This document shows, in pieces, positions 1-10,070 of a stretch of 64,000 nt of DNA (positions are counted from its first letter, which is position 1; the number at the start of each line of letters is the position of its first letter). A program made the position numbers and the translations under genes. The notes under the pieces were generated by a model. That model was not told the DNA's origin. It searched no databases and saw nothing but the letters and a program-made list of their open reading frames with translations. This stretch comes from Pedobacter frigoris (lineage in GTDB: Bacteria > Bacteroidota > Bacteroidia > Sphingobacteriales > Sphingobacteriaceae): positions 124,001-188,000 of the forward strand of contig NZ_SWBQ01000003.1 in the NCBI RefSeq assembly GCF_005116445.1, read 5' to 3'.

Positions 1-435
1 ATGGTCTGGTTGTTTATTTTTATTCATAAACGGAGTGGTAAAACGAAAAATCTCCTGAGTAACGGCAGAAGGGTCGTTGTATGGCTTGCCAGCATCTACA
101 GTTACCATTTTTATGGACCCGATGCGATCGTAATTGTCGCACAGTGGATTTAATGTTACCGTCAGCATCAAATCATAGGTCAGGTATCCACGCGCATCAT
201 CCGTGATTTTCCTGATGATTTGTTCGTTGGAGATTCTTACCAGTCCTTCCTGTTCTGATGTGCGCTTTACTATTTTGCTTTTATCTGCGTAGATATCGTA
301 AAACACGCCGTTGGAAATGACATTGACAGTTGGCAACTGTAATTTTGATACACTAAAATTTTGCACTTTATATGTGCAGGCGGCCAGAATGATAGATAAG
401 CTAAAAATTGCAGGGAGCGAGTATTTTATTTTCAT
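1..435 (-). CDS. Partial secreted lipoprotein, function unknown
   Basis: The frame is open from an ATG at 433-435 to the left edge, so only the first 145 residues are present and the C-terminus lies outside the window. The N-terminus is a lipoprotein signal: Lys residues, a hydrophobic stretch and a lipobox ending Leu-Ala-Ala-Cys, so the product should be membrane anchored on the periplasmic or surface side. The visible mature part has a short block around Cys-Asp-Asn-Tyr-Asp-Arg-Ile-Gly-Ser and a later Phe-Thr-Thr-Pro-Phe. These loosely recall peptide-N-glycosidase F-type proteins, but this is a weak resemblance and I do not assign that function. Confidence 0.7.
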   Translation of the reverse strand, partial: MKIKYSLPAIFSLSIILAACTYKVQNFSVSKLQLPTVNVISNGVFYDIYADKSKIVKRTSEQEGLVRISNEQIIRKITDDARGYLTYDLMLTVTLNPLCDNYDRIGSIKMVTVDAGKPYNDPSAVTQEIFRFTTPFMNKNKQPDH

Positions 436-537
436 TTGTTTGGATTGTCTTTCAGATAACATCTGGCATCAAAAAATTGGCACCGATGCGATCACCATGT
501 GTTAGTAAAACAAATATATAAATCATTACCAATGGTT

Positions 538-553
538 TGGTATGGTTTATGCT
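538..553 (+). promoter_or_regulatory. Possible sigma-54-like promoter upstream of ytxH-like gene
   Basis: The stretch has a GG at 539-540 and a GC at 551-552 with exactly ten bases between, the geometry of a -24/-12 promoter. The -24 part reads TTGGTAT (consensus TTGGCAC) and the -12 part ATGC (consensus TTGC), so three defined positions deviate. The predicted start is about 14 bases before the ATG. A sigma-54-type activator is encoded at 52212. This is a weak candidate. Confidence 0.22.
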
Positions 554-577
554 GAACTTTAAGAAAATCTATATACT

Positions 578-970
578 ATGAATTACAGGAAATTAATGAG
601 TAATCGTCTATCAAATTTGTCTTGTGGTGGACAAGACAAGTCTACCGCTGCCGTAGCTTTATTGGCAGGGTTAGCAGTTGGTGCTGTTTTGGGAATCTTA
701 TTTGCACCTGATAGTGGTAAAAAAACAAGGGAGCGTATATCTGACAAAGCATTAGATCTTGCAGATAACGCAAAAGATGGTTTATATTCTCTAAAGGATA
801 AAATAAACACAGGAAAAGATAGTATTGTAGGGTTAAAAGATCGTCTGGTACACAATGTGAAATCAAAAGTAGATCAAACCTCACAGGAATTTAAAGACTT
901 TAGGGATGCTGAGCTTGAGAAAGTCAAGTCTGCGGCAGATGACTTTAACAATAACATTCAAAATACATAA
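578..970 (+). CDS. YtxH domain-containing stress/envelope protein
   Basis: 130-residue protein with one hydrophobic helix near residues 25-45 (Ala-Val-Ala-Leu-Leu-Ala-Gly...Leu-Phe-Ala-Pro) followed directly by a Gly-Lys-Lys-Thr-Arg-Glu stretch. This is the YtxH signature (PF12732). The rest is a charged amphipathic helix rich in Lys, Asp and Ala, likely coiled coil. YtxH proteins are small membrane-anchored proteins often induced by general stress; their molecular role is not known. An internal ATG seven codons downstream (MSNRL) is an alternative start. The gene is monocistronic: it is followed immediately by a strong hairpin terminator and faces the convergent MFS gene. Confidence 0.85.
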   Translation: MNYRKLMSNRLSNLSCGGQDKSTAAVALLAGLAVGAVLGILFAPDSGKKTRERISDKALDLADNAKDGLYSLKDKINTGKDSIVGLKDRLVHNVKSKVDQTSQEFKDFRDAELEKVKSAADDFNNNIQNT

Positions 971-993
971 GCGGGCTAAAACCCGCTTTTTTT
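970..993. terminator. Rho-independent terminator between ytxH-like and MFS genes
   Basis: Six-base-pair GC-rich stem AGCGGG/CCCGCT (970-975 with 982-987), six-base loop, then a run of seven T. It starts on the last base of the YtxH stop codon and reaches into the stop codon of the convergent MFS gene, so it may serve both strands. Confidence 0.88.
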
Positions 994-2131
994 ATTGTGT
1001 TTTTTGATGGTTGAAGAACAAACGTGTGATTGGCACAAGCATCAAACCACATATCCCAAATACGATAAAAGAAACTCTCAGGTTAAATGCATGAGCCAGG
1101 TAACCTATCAACGGGGGACCTAACAGCATTCCTGTAATAGAATAAGTCGCTATAATAGATATTGCCATCCCCGGAGAGTACTTTTTTGATGCTCCGGCAA
1201 GCGCGTATGACATTGGAATAATGGATGCGGTACCAAATCCTACGAGTGAAAAACCAATCATAGCGGTCCAGAATGTAGGGAATATGATTGCCAGACTAAT
1301 CCCTAACACGATACAAACCGCGCTCATGATATAGGTCTTTGGCATTCCAAACCTACCGATGATGATATCTGAGAGGAACCTGGATGTAGCCATAAACGTC
1401 ATAAATATCAAATAACCATAAGTGAAAATCTCTACATGGAGTACTTCCTGGAAATAAATCCCGCTCCAGTCGAACATTCCACCTTCACAGATCGCACATA
1501 AAAACACGACGATGCCCAGGTAAAAAATATAGGGATCTGGCTTGCTCAATATGAGCTTATTGCCCGTCTCTGACCTGTCGCCTTTTAAAAGAAACTGATA
1601 GGAGTAAATAGTAATTAAAATCATAATTACCGCGACTATAGAAAAATGCAGATGAAGTGAGACATTTAAAGTCAATAGAAAAGTTGACAATGCGATACCG
1701 GCTATCCCCCCTATACTCCAGAATCCATGAAATGATCCTATAATCTTTTTTTCGAATCGCTTTTGAAGTGTTAAGGTTTGCGTGTTTACGGAGATATTGA
1801 AAATACGTGTTGTAAATGCAAAAATACAGATAGCTGCAATCAGGCTGAACGTGTTGTATGCAAATCCTATTAAAGCCAACGACAACCCATTCAGTGCATA
1901 GCCCACCGTAAGCGGCACTCTGCTATTGTATTTTGATACCAGCCAGCCTGATATAGGCAAACCCAATAACGAACCAACAGGCATGGCGAGCAAAATAGTG
2001 CCAAGCTCTGCTTCATTAAATCCAAATGCAGTTTTTATAGTCGGTATTCTGGACGCCCATGTGGCAAAACTGAACCCTGAAATAAAAAAGAAAAGACTTA
2101 AAAAGAACCTGTGTTTATTATTTGAGATCAT
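992..2131 (-). CDS. MFS transporter, YbjJ-like
   Basis: 379-residue, strongly hydrophobic protein with about twelve predicted membrane helices. The start (hydrophobic segment, then Phe-Ala-Thr-Trp-Ala-Ser-Arg-Ile-Pro and a Glu-Leu-Gly-Thr stretch) is the signature of the YbjJ branch of the major facilitator superfamily. In the loop between helices 2 and 3 it has Gly-Trp-Leu-Val-Ser-Lys, a degraded form of the usual MFS loop motif. Substrate cannot be told from sequence. The gene stands alone, with a TAnnTTTG promoter element upstream, divergent from the thiamine operon. Proximity to the TPP riboswitch is on the opposite strand and gives no evidence for thiamine transport. Confidence 0.85.
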   Translation of the reverse strand: MISNNKHRFFLSLFFFISGFSFATWASRIPTIKTAFGFNEAELGTILLAMPVGSLLGLPISGWLVSKYNSRVPLTVGYALNGLSLALIGFAYNTFSLIAAICIFAFTTRIFNISVNTQTLTLQKRFEKKIIGSFHGFWSIGGIAGIALSTFLLTLNVSLHLHFSIVAVIMILITIYSYQFLLKGDRSETGNKLILSKPDPYIFYLGIVVFLCAICEGGMFDWSGIYFQEVLHVEIFTYGYLIFMTFMATSRFLSDIIIGRFGMPKTYIMSAVCIVLGISLAIIFPTFWTAMIGFSLVGFGTASIIPMSYALAGASKKYSPGMAISIIATYSITGMLLGPPLIGYLAHAFNLRVSFIVFGICGLMLVPITRLFFNHQKTQ

Positions 2132-2191
2132 CGAGATTCATTGAAAGCGTTTGTTTCATCACAAAAGCCGTCTTTCACTTAAATTAGCATG

Positions 2192-2199
2192 CAAATGTA
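2192..2199 (-). promoter_or_regulatory. Promoter -7 element for the MFS gene
   Basis: On the minus strand the octamer reads TACATTTG, a perfect match to the Bacteroidota -7 consensus TAnnTTTG, about 60 bases before the MFS start. A T-rich stretch lies at the expected -33 distance but is not a clean TTTG. Confidence 0.45.
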
Positions 2200-2319
2200 A
2201 ACATTCTATTTGTAGCTGAAAAAACTATTTAGCTTGATAATTAAAGATGTTTTACCAATTCTCAAAACATCGTTCAAAATGTGCGGAAACGACTGTTTTT
2301 TTATTCAGAAAAAATAATA

Positions 2320-2327
2320 TAGCTTTA
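2320..2327 (+). promoter_or_regulatory. Promoter -7 element for the thiamine operon
   Basis: The octamer TAGCTTTA matches TAnnTTTG at all but the last base. Transcription would start about six bases later, at the first base of the TPP riboswitch aptamer (2334), the expected arrangement. A T-rich stretch sits at the -33 distance. Confidence 0.4.
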
Positions 2328-2333
2328 CAAAAA

Positions 2334-2404
2334 ACTTTAGGGGTGCCTTGCGCTGAGATATACCCTTTGAACCTGATGCAGTTAGTACTGCCGAAGGGAA
2401 AAGT
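2334..2404 (+). promoter_or_regulatory. TPP riboswitch (THI box)
   Basis: The region contains the THI-box core: GGGGTGCC near the 5' side, GCTGAGA at 2351-2357, then ACCCTTTGAACCTGATG and the AGTTAGTACTGCCG-AAGGGA 3' arm. The closing helix pairs ACTTT (2334-2338) with AAAGT (2400-2404). Thiamine pyrophosphate binding to this fold shuts off thiamine genes, and thiS-thiC follow directly. There is no strong terminator hairpin between the aptamer and thiS. Bases 2338-2345 of the aptamer can instead pair with 2447-2455, a possible expression switch (see findings). Confidence 0.95.
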
Positions 2405-2487
2405 AGAAGCAAAACCAATTTGCTGTCTTTTCGACCCGTTATGGGCCATCCCCTACAGTTTCTTGTTATAAATTATTACCGGTAACA

Positions 2488-4595
<2,108 letters not shown>

Positions 4596-4601
4596 TAGAA
4601 A

Positions 4602-5171
4602 ATGGAACTGATTGTAATTTCAAATAGTAGCTATTTTAAAAATGAAGGTAACCTCATCAATAATCTGTTTATTAATGGATTAAAGACTATCCACTTACGA
4701 AAGGAGAACACGGATAAATCTAAATTCGTTGAATTACTCAATGAAATTGATCCAGCTTTCTATCCTCATATAGCTTTACATCAGTTCCATGAACTTGCCC
4801 CGGATTTCGGAATCAACAGATTGCATTATCCTGAAAAGCTAAGACGGGAAAGTCCATCTTTTCCGTCTGATAGTATCTTAAGTACGTCTATTCATGATTG
4901 GGATACTTTATCAGAAATCATACAATTCGACTATGCCTTTTTTAGTCCTCTGTTCGACAGTTTATCTAAACCAGGATATGAAGGGGTGATAAGAGAAGGA
5001 TTCAAACTTCCGGAAACCTCTGTAAAAATAGTTGCCCTGGGAGGCATTAATCATGACAATGCCCAACGGGTAATTGATATGGGCTTCAATGGAATGGCAT
5101 TAATGGGGACTTTATGGAATGATCCACGGCATACAATTAATAATTTCAAAAAGATACAGGAAATATGTTGA
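4602..5171 (+). CDS. ThiE-like / TenI-like thiamine phosphate synthase paralog
   Basis: 189-residue TIM-barrel protein of the ThiE/TenI superfamily. It is seen in the Ile-His-Leu-Arg-Lys start of the barrel, the Phe-Phe-Ser-Pro-Leu-Phe-Asp-Ser and Leu-Gly-Gly-Ile-Asn blocks and the Gly-Met-Ala-Leu-Met-Gly end. The Asn-Asp motif that binds the metal and pyrophosphate in true ThiE is replaced by a His-Gln-Phe-His stretch. It may therefore be TenI-like (thiazole tautomerase) or an inactive paralog rather than a second synthase. It overlaps thiD by seven bases. A canonical thiE is present at 5917. Confidence 0.75.
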   Translation: MELIVISNSSYFKNEGNLINNLFINGLKTIHLRKENTDKSKFVELLNEIDPAFYPHIALHQFHELAPDFGINRLHYPEKLRRESPSFPSDSILSTSIHDWDTLSEIIQFDYAFFSPLFDSLSKPGYEGVIREGFKLPETSVKIVALGGINHDNAQRVIDMGFNGMALMGTLWNDPRHTINNFKKIQEIC

Positions 5172-5920
5172 GACCATATGTGATCAGTATAGCTGGTTTT
5201 GATCCAAGTGCAGGTGCTGGTGTTCTCGCCGATATTAAGTGCTTTGAGCAGCATCAGGTCTATGGTTTTGGAATATGCAGTTCCCTTACTATTCAGAATG
5301 ATACTGATTTTATTAAAAATCAATGGATTTCTGCTCAGCAGATCATTGCACAGCTGGCTCCTCTTCTGCACAAGTTTGACGTTACTGTTTGTAAAATAGG
5401 TTTGATAGAAAATGTTAAAGTTCTACATCAGGTAATTACGTATCTGAAACAACATAATTCTAATATGAAAATTGTGCTGGATCCCGTCCTTGCTGCTACG
5501 GGAGGGTTTGAATTCCACGACTGGCATAACGGATTAACACAACTGATTCCGGCACTTAAACAGATCAACCTCATTACCCCCAATTATCAGGAATTTAGAA
5601 AAATGGCCAATGTAGCAGATGAGGATGTTCACAATGTCGCTTCCAATTGGGCGAAGTATTGTCCAGTACTACTGAAGGGGGGACACAACGTCTACGCCCC
5701 TGGCACAGACTTTTTATTTGAATACAGCGAGTTCCATACATTGAATCCGACGGCTGAAGAAGTTGAGCAGAAACATGGGTCTGGTTGTATTCTATCTTCT
5801 TCAATCGCGGCAAATCTTGCCTTAGGACATTCGCTTAGAGATGCCTGCAAACTGGCTAAAGTTTATATAGAACAATTTTTAAATAGCAATTCAACCCTTC
5901 TGGGATACCACTCATTATGA
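5165..5920 (+). CDS. thiD: Hydroxymethylpyrimidine/phosphomethylpyrimidine kinase ThiD
   Basis: 251-residue ribokinase-fold enzyme that phosphorylates HMP-P to HMP-PP before coupling by ThiE. The diagnostic N-terminal Ile-Ala-Gly-Phe-Asp-Pro-Ser-Ala-Gly-Ala-Gly is at residues 9-19. The mid-protein block Val-Leu-Asp-Pro-Val-Leu-Ala-Ala-Thr-Gly-Gly and the C-terminal catalytic Lys-His-Gly-Ser-Gly-Cys (anion hole and base region) are present. It is cytoplasmic. The start overlaps the upstream gene, and the stop overlaps thiE in an ATGA junction, suggesting translational coupling. Confidence 0.93.
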   Translation: MLRPYVISIAGFDPSAGAGVLADIKCFEQHQVYGFGICSSLTIQNDTDFIKNQWISAQQIIAQLAPLLHKFDVTVCKIGLIENVKVLHQVITYLKQHNSNMKIVLDPVLAATGGFEFHDWHNGLTQLIPALKQINLITPNYQEFRKMANVADEDVHNVASNWAKYCPVLLKGGHNVYAPGTDFLFEYSEFHTLNPTAEEVEQKHGSGCILSSSIAANLALGHSLRDACKLAKVYIEQFLNSNSTLLGYHSL

Positions 5921-6570
5921 TCGATAAATTACATTACATATCACAGTCGCCGGAAAATGGAAGTCACCTCGATGCCATCGATAAGGTATTACAATCCGGA
6001 GGAAAATGGATTCAGCTTCGGGTAAAAAATCAACCGGAAGAAGTTGTGCTGGACCTGGCGCTACGGGCCAACTCCTTGTGTAAGTCATACGGTGCTAAAT
6101 TAATCGTAAACGATTACCCCGAGATAGCAAGGGCCGCGGGAGCTTATGGTGTACATCTCGGTCTCGATGACATGCCCATCAAAGTCGCCAGGAAGATTGT
6201 AGGGGATCATATGATCATTGGAGGAACTGCAAATACTTTTGAGCATATTTTGAAAAGGGTTGCCGACGGAGCCAATTACATAGGCTTAGGACCTTACCGG
6301 TTTACCTCGACGAAGGAGAAATTAAGTCCTATCATTGGATTAACCGGATATCAGGTCATCATGAAACAGGTAAGAAATGAAAGGCTCGACATTCCAATCA
6401 TTGCGATAGGCGGTATTGAAGCAGAGGACATGCCTCTGCTAATTGAGACAGGGTTATATGGGGTCGCTGTATCGGGGGCATTAAGTAAAGACCCACATAT
6501 CACTGAGAAGTTAAAAATAATGAATGAATCGTTAACCAAAAAAATGCAACATGTTAAAGATAGCAGATAA
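5917..6570 (+). CDS. thiE: Thiamine phosphate synthase ThiE
   Basis: 217-residue TIM-barrel enzyme joining HMP-PP and thiazole phosphate to thiamine phosphate. Visible motifs are Gln-Leu-Arg-Val-Lys, Ile-Val-Asn-Asp-Tyr-Pro (metal/pyrophosphate binding), [15 protein letters not shown], and [12 protein letters not shown]. It is the canonical copy of the two ThiE-type genes in this operon. It overlaps thiD by four bases and thiG by twenty. Confidence 0.93.
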   Translation: MIDKLHYISQSPENGSHLDAIDKVLQSGGKWIQLRVKNQPEEVVLDLALRANSLCKSYGAKLIVNDYPEIARAAGAYGVHLGLDDMPIKVARKIVGDHMIIGGTANTFEHILKRVADGANYIGLGPYRFTSTKEKLSPIIGLTGYQVIMKQVRNERLDIPIIAIGGIEAEDMPLLIETGLYGVAVSGALSKDPHITEKLKIMNESLTKKMQHVKDSR

Positions 6571-7318
6571 AACATTTAGTTCCAGATTGTTTACTGGAAC
6601 CGGCAAATTCAGCTCTTCAGATGAAATGGAACATGCGTTGCTTGCTTCTGAATCTGAATTGATAACTGTAGCGCTTAAACGGGTAAATCTTAAAGATGAC
6701 GAAGATGATATTCTGCTGAGACTTAAACACCCACGTATTAACCTACTGCCGAATACTTCTGGTGTTCGTAACGCAAAAGAAGCGGTATTTGCTGCTCAAA
6801 TGGCGCGTGAAGCATTGGAGACAAACTGGATTAAACTTGAAATACATCCTGACCCGAAGTATCTGATGCCTGATCCAATAGAAACCCTTTTGGCAACAGA
6901 AGAACTGGCAAAGCTCGGGTTTATAGTACTTCCTTATATTCACGCTGACCCTGTGCTTTGCAAACGTCTGGAAGATGCAGGCACATCAGCTGTAATGCCC
7001 CTGGGCTCTCCTATTGGTAGCAACAAAGGACTGCGGACGATTGATTTTCTGGAAATAATCATCAGCCAGAGTAATGTCCCGGTAATTGTTGATGCAGGAA
7101 TTGGGGCACCTTCTGATGCCGCTAAGGCAATGGAAATTGGTGCTGATGCCGTTTTGGTAAACACAGCTATCGCTGTTTCACAGCATCCCATAGAAATGGC
7201 TATTGCTTTCAAAATGGCAGTTCAAGCTGGAAGAATCGCATATGAGGCTAAATTGGGAAGTAAGCATCAAGTCGCTATTGCCAGCAGTCCACTCACGTCT
7301 TTCCTCGATGAACTATAA
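6551..7318 (+). CDS. thiG: Thiazole synthase ThiG
   Basis: 255-residue TIM-barrel protein that builds thiazole phosphate carboxylate from deoxyxylulose phosphate, dehydroglycine (from ThiH) and ThiS thiocarboxylate. The typical start ([14 protein letters not shown]) fixes the initiation codon, which lies inside the end of thiE. Other family blocks are [23 protein letters not shown] and Val-Asp-Ala-Gly-Ile-Gly-Ala-Pro-Ser. The catalytic Lys is in the Trp-Ile-Lys-Leu-Glu segment. Confidence 0.96.
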   Translation: MLKIADKTFSSRLFTGTGKFSSSDEMEHALLASESELITVALKRVNLKDDEDDILLRLKHPRINLLPNTSGVRNAKEAVFAAQMAREALETNWIKLEIHPDPKYLMPDPIETLLATEELAKLGFIVLPYIHADPVLCKRLEDAGTSAVMPLGSPIGSNKGLRTIDFLEIIISQSNVPVIVDAGIGAPSDAAKAMEIGADAVLVNTAIAVSQHPIEMAIAFKMAVQAGRIAYEAKLGSKHQVAIASSPLTSFLDEL

Positions 7319-7323
7319 CCGAC

Positions 7324-8433
7324 ATGAGCTTCACCGAAATATTTAAATCCTGTAGTTGGGATGAAACCAGTAAAAGTATTTATGCCAAGACGGCCATGGA
7401 TGTCGAGCAGGCGTTAACAGCTTCTAAAAGATCTCTTGAGGATTTTAAAGCCTTGATTTCACCTGCAGCAGCGCCTTATCTTGAACAAATGGCCAGAATC
7501 AGTCAGCAGCTGACCTTAAAACGCTTTGGTAAGGTTATTCAGATGTACGTACCACTTTATTTGTCCAATGAATGCAACAACATCTGCACCTATTGCGGTT
7601 TTAGCTACGACAATAAGGTAAAGCGTAAAACCCTTTCACCCATGGAAATCATGCAGGAGGTAGCTGTGATCAAGGACATGGGTTTTAATCATGTTTTATT
7701 GGTTACCGGTGAAGCCAATCAATCTGTGCATACAGATTATTTCAAAAAGGTCCTTGACCTGATCAAGCCACATTTCGCACACATTTCTATGGAGGTGCAA
7801 CCTCTGGATCTTGAAGATTATAAGGAGCTAACTCCATATGGGTTAAATACGGTGCTGGTTTATCAGGAGACCTATCATGAAGAGGATTATAAAAAACATC
7901 ATCCCAAGGGAAAGAAATCTAATTTCCAGTACAGGCTGGACACCCCCGACAGACTTGGAAAAGCTGGCATCCATAAAATGGGATTAGGCGTACTCATCGG
8001 CCTCGAAGACTGGAGAACTGATTCTTTTTTCACCGCCATGCACCTCTCTTACCTGGAAAAACAATATTGGCAAAGCAAATACAGCATCTCTTTCCCAAGA
8101 CTTCGGCCTTTCAGTGGCGGATTAGAGCCAAAAGTTGCGATGAACGATAGAGAGCTGGTACAGCTCATCTGCGCCTATCGTTTATTCAATGAAGAAGTTG
8201 AGCTCTCTATATCAACTAGAGAGTCTGATATTTTTAGAAACAACATTATAAAAATGGGCATCACAGCAATGAGTGCGGCATCTAAAACAAATCCTGGTGG
8301 TTATGCAGTAGAACCTCAGTCTTTGGAGCAGTTCGAGATCTCCGACGAGCGAAGTGCACTTGAAATTGCCGCAATGATCAGTAACCAGGGTTATGAACCG
8401 GTTTGGAAAGATTGGGACAGCAGTTTAGCTTAA
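7324..8433 (+). CDS. thiH: 2-iminoacetate synthase ThiH (radical SAM)
   Basis: 369-residue radical SAM enzyme cleaving tyrosine to give 2-iminoacetate (dehydroglycine) for ThiG. The CxxxCxxC cluster motif is at Cys84, Cys88 and Cys91 within a Glu-Cys-Asn-Asn-Ile-Cys-Thr-Tyr-Cys-Gly segment. A Glu-Val-Gln-Pro-Leu block and the Glu-Thr-Tyr-His-Glu segment are family features. Presence of thiH instead of thiO means the thiazole nitrogen source is tyrosine, in keeping with the low-oxygen theme elsewhere in the window. It lies five bases after thiG. Confidence 0.96.
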   Translation: MSFTEIFKSCSWDETSKSIYAKTAMDVEQALTASKRSLEDFKALISPAAAPYLEQMARISQQLTLKRFGKVIQMYVPLYLSNECNNICTYCGFSYDNKVKRKTLSPMEIMQEVAVIKDMGFNHVLLVTGEANQSVHTDYFKKVLDLIKPHFAHISMEVQPLDLEDYKELTPYGLNTVLVYQETYHEEDYKKHHPKGKKSNFQYRLDTPDRLGKAGIHKMGLGVLIGLEDWRTDSFFTAMHLSYLEKQYWQSKYSISFPRLRPFSGGLEPKVAMNDRELVQLICAYRLFNEEVELSISTRESDIFRNNIIKMGITAMSAASKTNPGGYAVEPQSLEQFEISDERSALEIAAMISNQGYEPVWKDWDSSLA

Positions 8434-8451
8434 ATTGTCATAAATACTAGC

Positions 8452-9492
8452 ATGAGAAGATACGACAGGCAAATCATACTTACAGAGATGGGAATTGAGG
8501 GACAGCAAAAGCTTCAGCAATCTTCTGTGCTTATAGTTGGAGCAGGTGGATTGGGATGTCCTCTCCTGCTTTACCTTGCTGGAGCAGGTATTGGACACAT
8601 TGGAGTAATCGACGATGATGTCGTTGATGAAACCAACCTTCACCGTCAGGTACTGTATCACATGGCGGATATAGGCAAATCAAAAGCAACAACAGCCGCA
8701 GAAAAACTGTTGCTGCTCAATCCCTATGTTAATTTCAAACCTTACCCATACAGGCTGACAATAGAAAATGCAACAGAGTTGTTTGCACAATACGACCTGA
8801 TTGTAGATGGCTCAGATAATTTTGCGACACGTTACCTGGTAAATGATACTTGTGTCGCTTTAAACAAAAGCCTGGTATTTGGTTCTATATTTCAATTTGA
8901 AGGGCAAGTATCTGTATTTAACTACAAAGGCAGCCCTGATTACCGTTCGCTTTATCCCGAGCCCCCCCCTAAGGAAGAAGTACCTAATTGTGGTGAAAGC
9001 GGAGTAATTGGTACTTTACCTGGAATAATTGGCAGTATTATGGCCAATGAGGTCATTAAAATAATCTGTGGCTTCGGCGAAGTACTATCAGGAAAACTAC
9101 TGACTTTCAACACCCTTAACAATGAAACATTGATTTTTAATTTCTACAGCGAATTTAAAAAACCCGAGTTTCCGGTTATAAAGAATTTGGTTAATGAAAT
9201 ACAATCTGGTGATGCTATTGAATTGACTATCAGCGACCTTGAAACATGGAACGATGCTGAAACCAACTATCAATTGGTTGATGTTAGAGAACCCTATGAA
9301 TACGAAGAATACAACATAGGCGGAATTAATATCCCAGTATACAGTTTAAATACACATATCTCACAGTTGCTTGAACATCCAATCCTTGTTTTTTGCTGTT
9401 CTTCAGGCATAAGGAGCAAAATTGCTGTCAATTTATTGAGAAAAGATTTTCACGGCGAAATCTATACCTTGATTGCTCCAATGTCTCAATGA
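8452..9492 (+). CDS. thiF: ThiF/MoeB-type adenylyltransferase with C-terminal rhodanese domain
   Basis: 346 residues in two parts. Residues 1-240 are an E1-like adenylyltransferase: Arg-Tyr-Asp-Arg-Gln-Ile start, GxGxxG ATP site in Val-Gly-Ala-Gly-Gly-Leu-Gly-Cys, Asp-Glu-Thr-Asn-Leu-His-Arg-Gln-Val, and a conserved Cys in Pro-Asn-Cys-Gly-Glu-Ser-Gly. The last 90 or so residues are rhodanese-like, with Val-Asp-Val-Arg-Glu-Pro-Tyr-Glu and an active-site loop Cys-Ser-Ser-Gly-Ile-Arg-Ser. As last gene of the thi operon it should adenylate ThiS, and the rhodanese domain could carry the sulfur. MoeB for molybdopterin is an alternative name for the fold; the context favours ThiF. Confidence 0.88.
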   Translation: MRRYDRQIILTEMGIEGQQKLQQSSVLIVGAGGLGCPLLLYLAGAGIGHIGVIDDDVVDETNLHRQVLYHMADIGKSKATTAAEKLLLLNPYVNFKPYPYRLTIENATELFAQYDLIVDGSDNFATRYLVNDTCVALNKSLVFGSIFQFEGQVSVFNYKGSPDYRSLYPEPPPKEEVPNCGESGVIGTLPGIIGSIMANEVIKIICGFGEVLSGKLLTFNTLNNETLIFNFYSEFKKPEFPVIKNLVNEIQSGDAIELTISDLETWNDAETNYQLVDVREPYEYEEYNIGGINIPVYSLNTHISQLLEHPILVFCCSSGIRSKIAVNLLRKDFHGEIYTLIAPMSQ

Positions 9493-9606
9493 ATTAAAGC
9501 CAAATAAAATAAATTTCATTTGTTTCAACCACTCAATACTCTTTTATGAGGAATCTTGCAGTAATCAAATAATAAATTAAACATTTAGAAACTGTATAGA
9601 ATTATT

Positions 9607-9900
9607 ATGGAAGTAAAAGGTAAAAACAAAAAGGAGTTACCAAAAAAGTACAAAATCCAGGAATGTCTGAACAATTTAACAAAATCGGAATACGATTACA
9701 TTGTTAAGGAAATCCCGGGGATCATGGGAAAATGTAACACAACCGTGAACAATTACAAAAACATACCTGAAGGTTCGAAAGAAGAAATCCCGTATAGTGT
9801 CGGCTTAAAATATGAACGCATTTTTGAACTTCCTTCTGGTGGTTTATTGAATACTGAAATTCGCTGCCCTACCTATAAAGAACTTACAAAAAAGAAGTAA
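9607..9900 (+). CDS. Small Lys-rich hypothetical protein
   Basis: 97 residues, about one fifth Lys, no signal peptide and no membrane segment, so probably cytoplasmic. I do not recognise a family. The N-terminal half is predicted helical, and two Cys (in Gly-Lys-Cys-Asn and Arg-Cys-Pro) lie in the second half. The ATG is preceded by an A-rich leader typical of Bacteroidota genes. It stands alone, 114 bases after thiF, and is followed by the promoter and inverted repeats of the next gene. Codon use resembles that of its neighbours, which favours a real gene. Confidence 0.55.
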   Translation: MEVKGKNKKELPKKYKIQECLNNLTKSEYDYIVKEIPGIMGKCNTTVNNYKNIPEGSKEEIPYSVGLKYERIFELPSGGLLNTEIRCPTYKELTKKK

Positions 9901-9934
9901 TCTTTAGAAAAGGCCTGATTTGAATTCAGATTGC

Positions 9935-9942
9935 TACCTTTG
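9935..9942 (+). promoter_or_regulatory. Promoter -7 element for cvfB-like gene
   Basis: TACCTTTG matches TAnnTTTG perfectly. Transcription would start near 9948, giving a leader of about 120 bases that contains the nested inverted repeat at 9971-10048. No clean TTTG is seen at -33. Confidence 0.45.
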
Positions 9943-9970
9943 TAATTCCAAACAAGGATGCAGGAGACTG

Positions 9971-10048
9971 TCCGAAAAGGTAAATTTGCTATTTATTTGC
10001 ATTACATCATCCTGAAATAAATTCAGGATGACGATGTACCTTTTCGGA
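9971..10048. repeat. Nested inverted repeat in the leader of the cvfB-like gene
   Basis: Outer perfect 12-bp arms TCCGAAAAGGTA (9971-9982) and TACCTTTTCGGA (10037-10048) enclose an inner perfect 10-bp hairpin, TCATCCTGAA (10007-10016) with TTCAGGATGA (10022-10031), five-base loop. TCATCCTGA-type hairpins resemble interspersed intergenic elements I associate with Bacteroidota genomes. The element lies between the promoter and the ATG and would fold in the mRNA leader. Confidence 0.8.
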
Positions 10049-10070
10049 AACTCTCAAAATTAACTACAAG

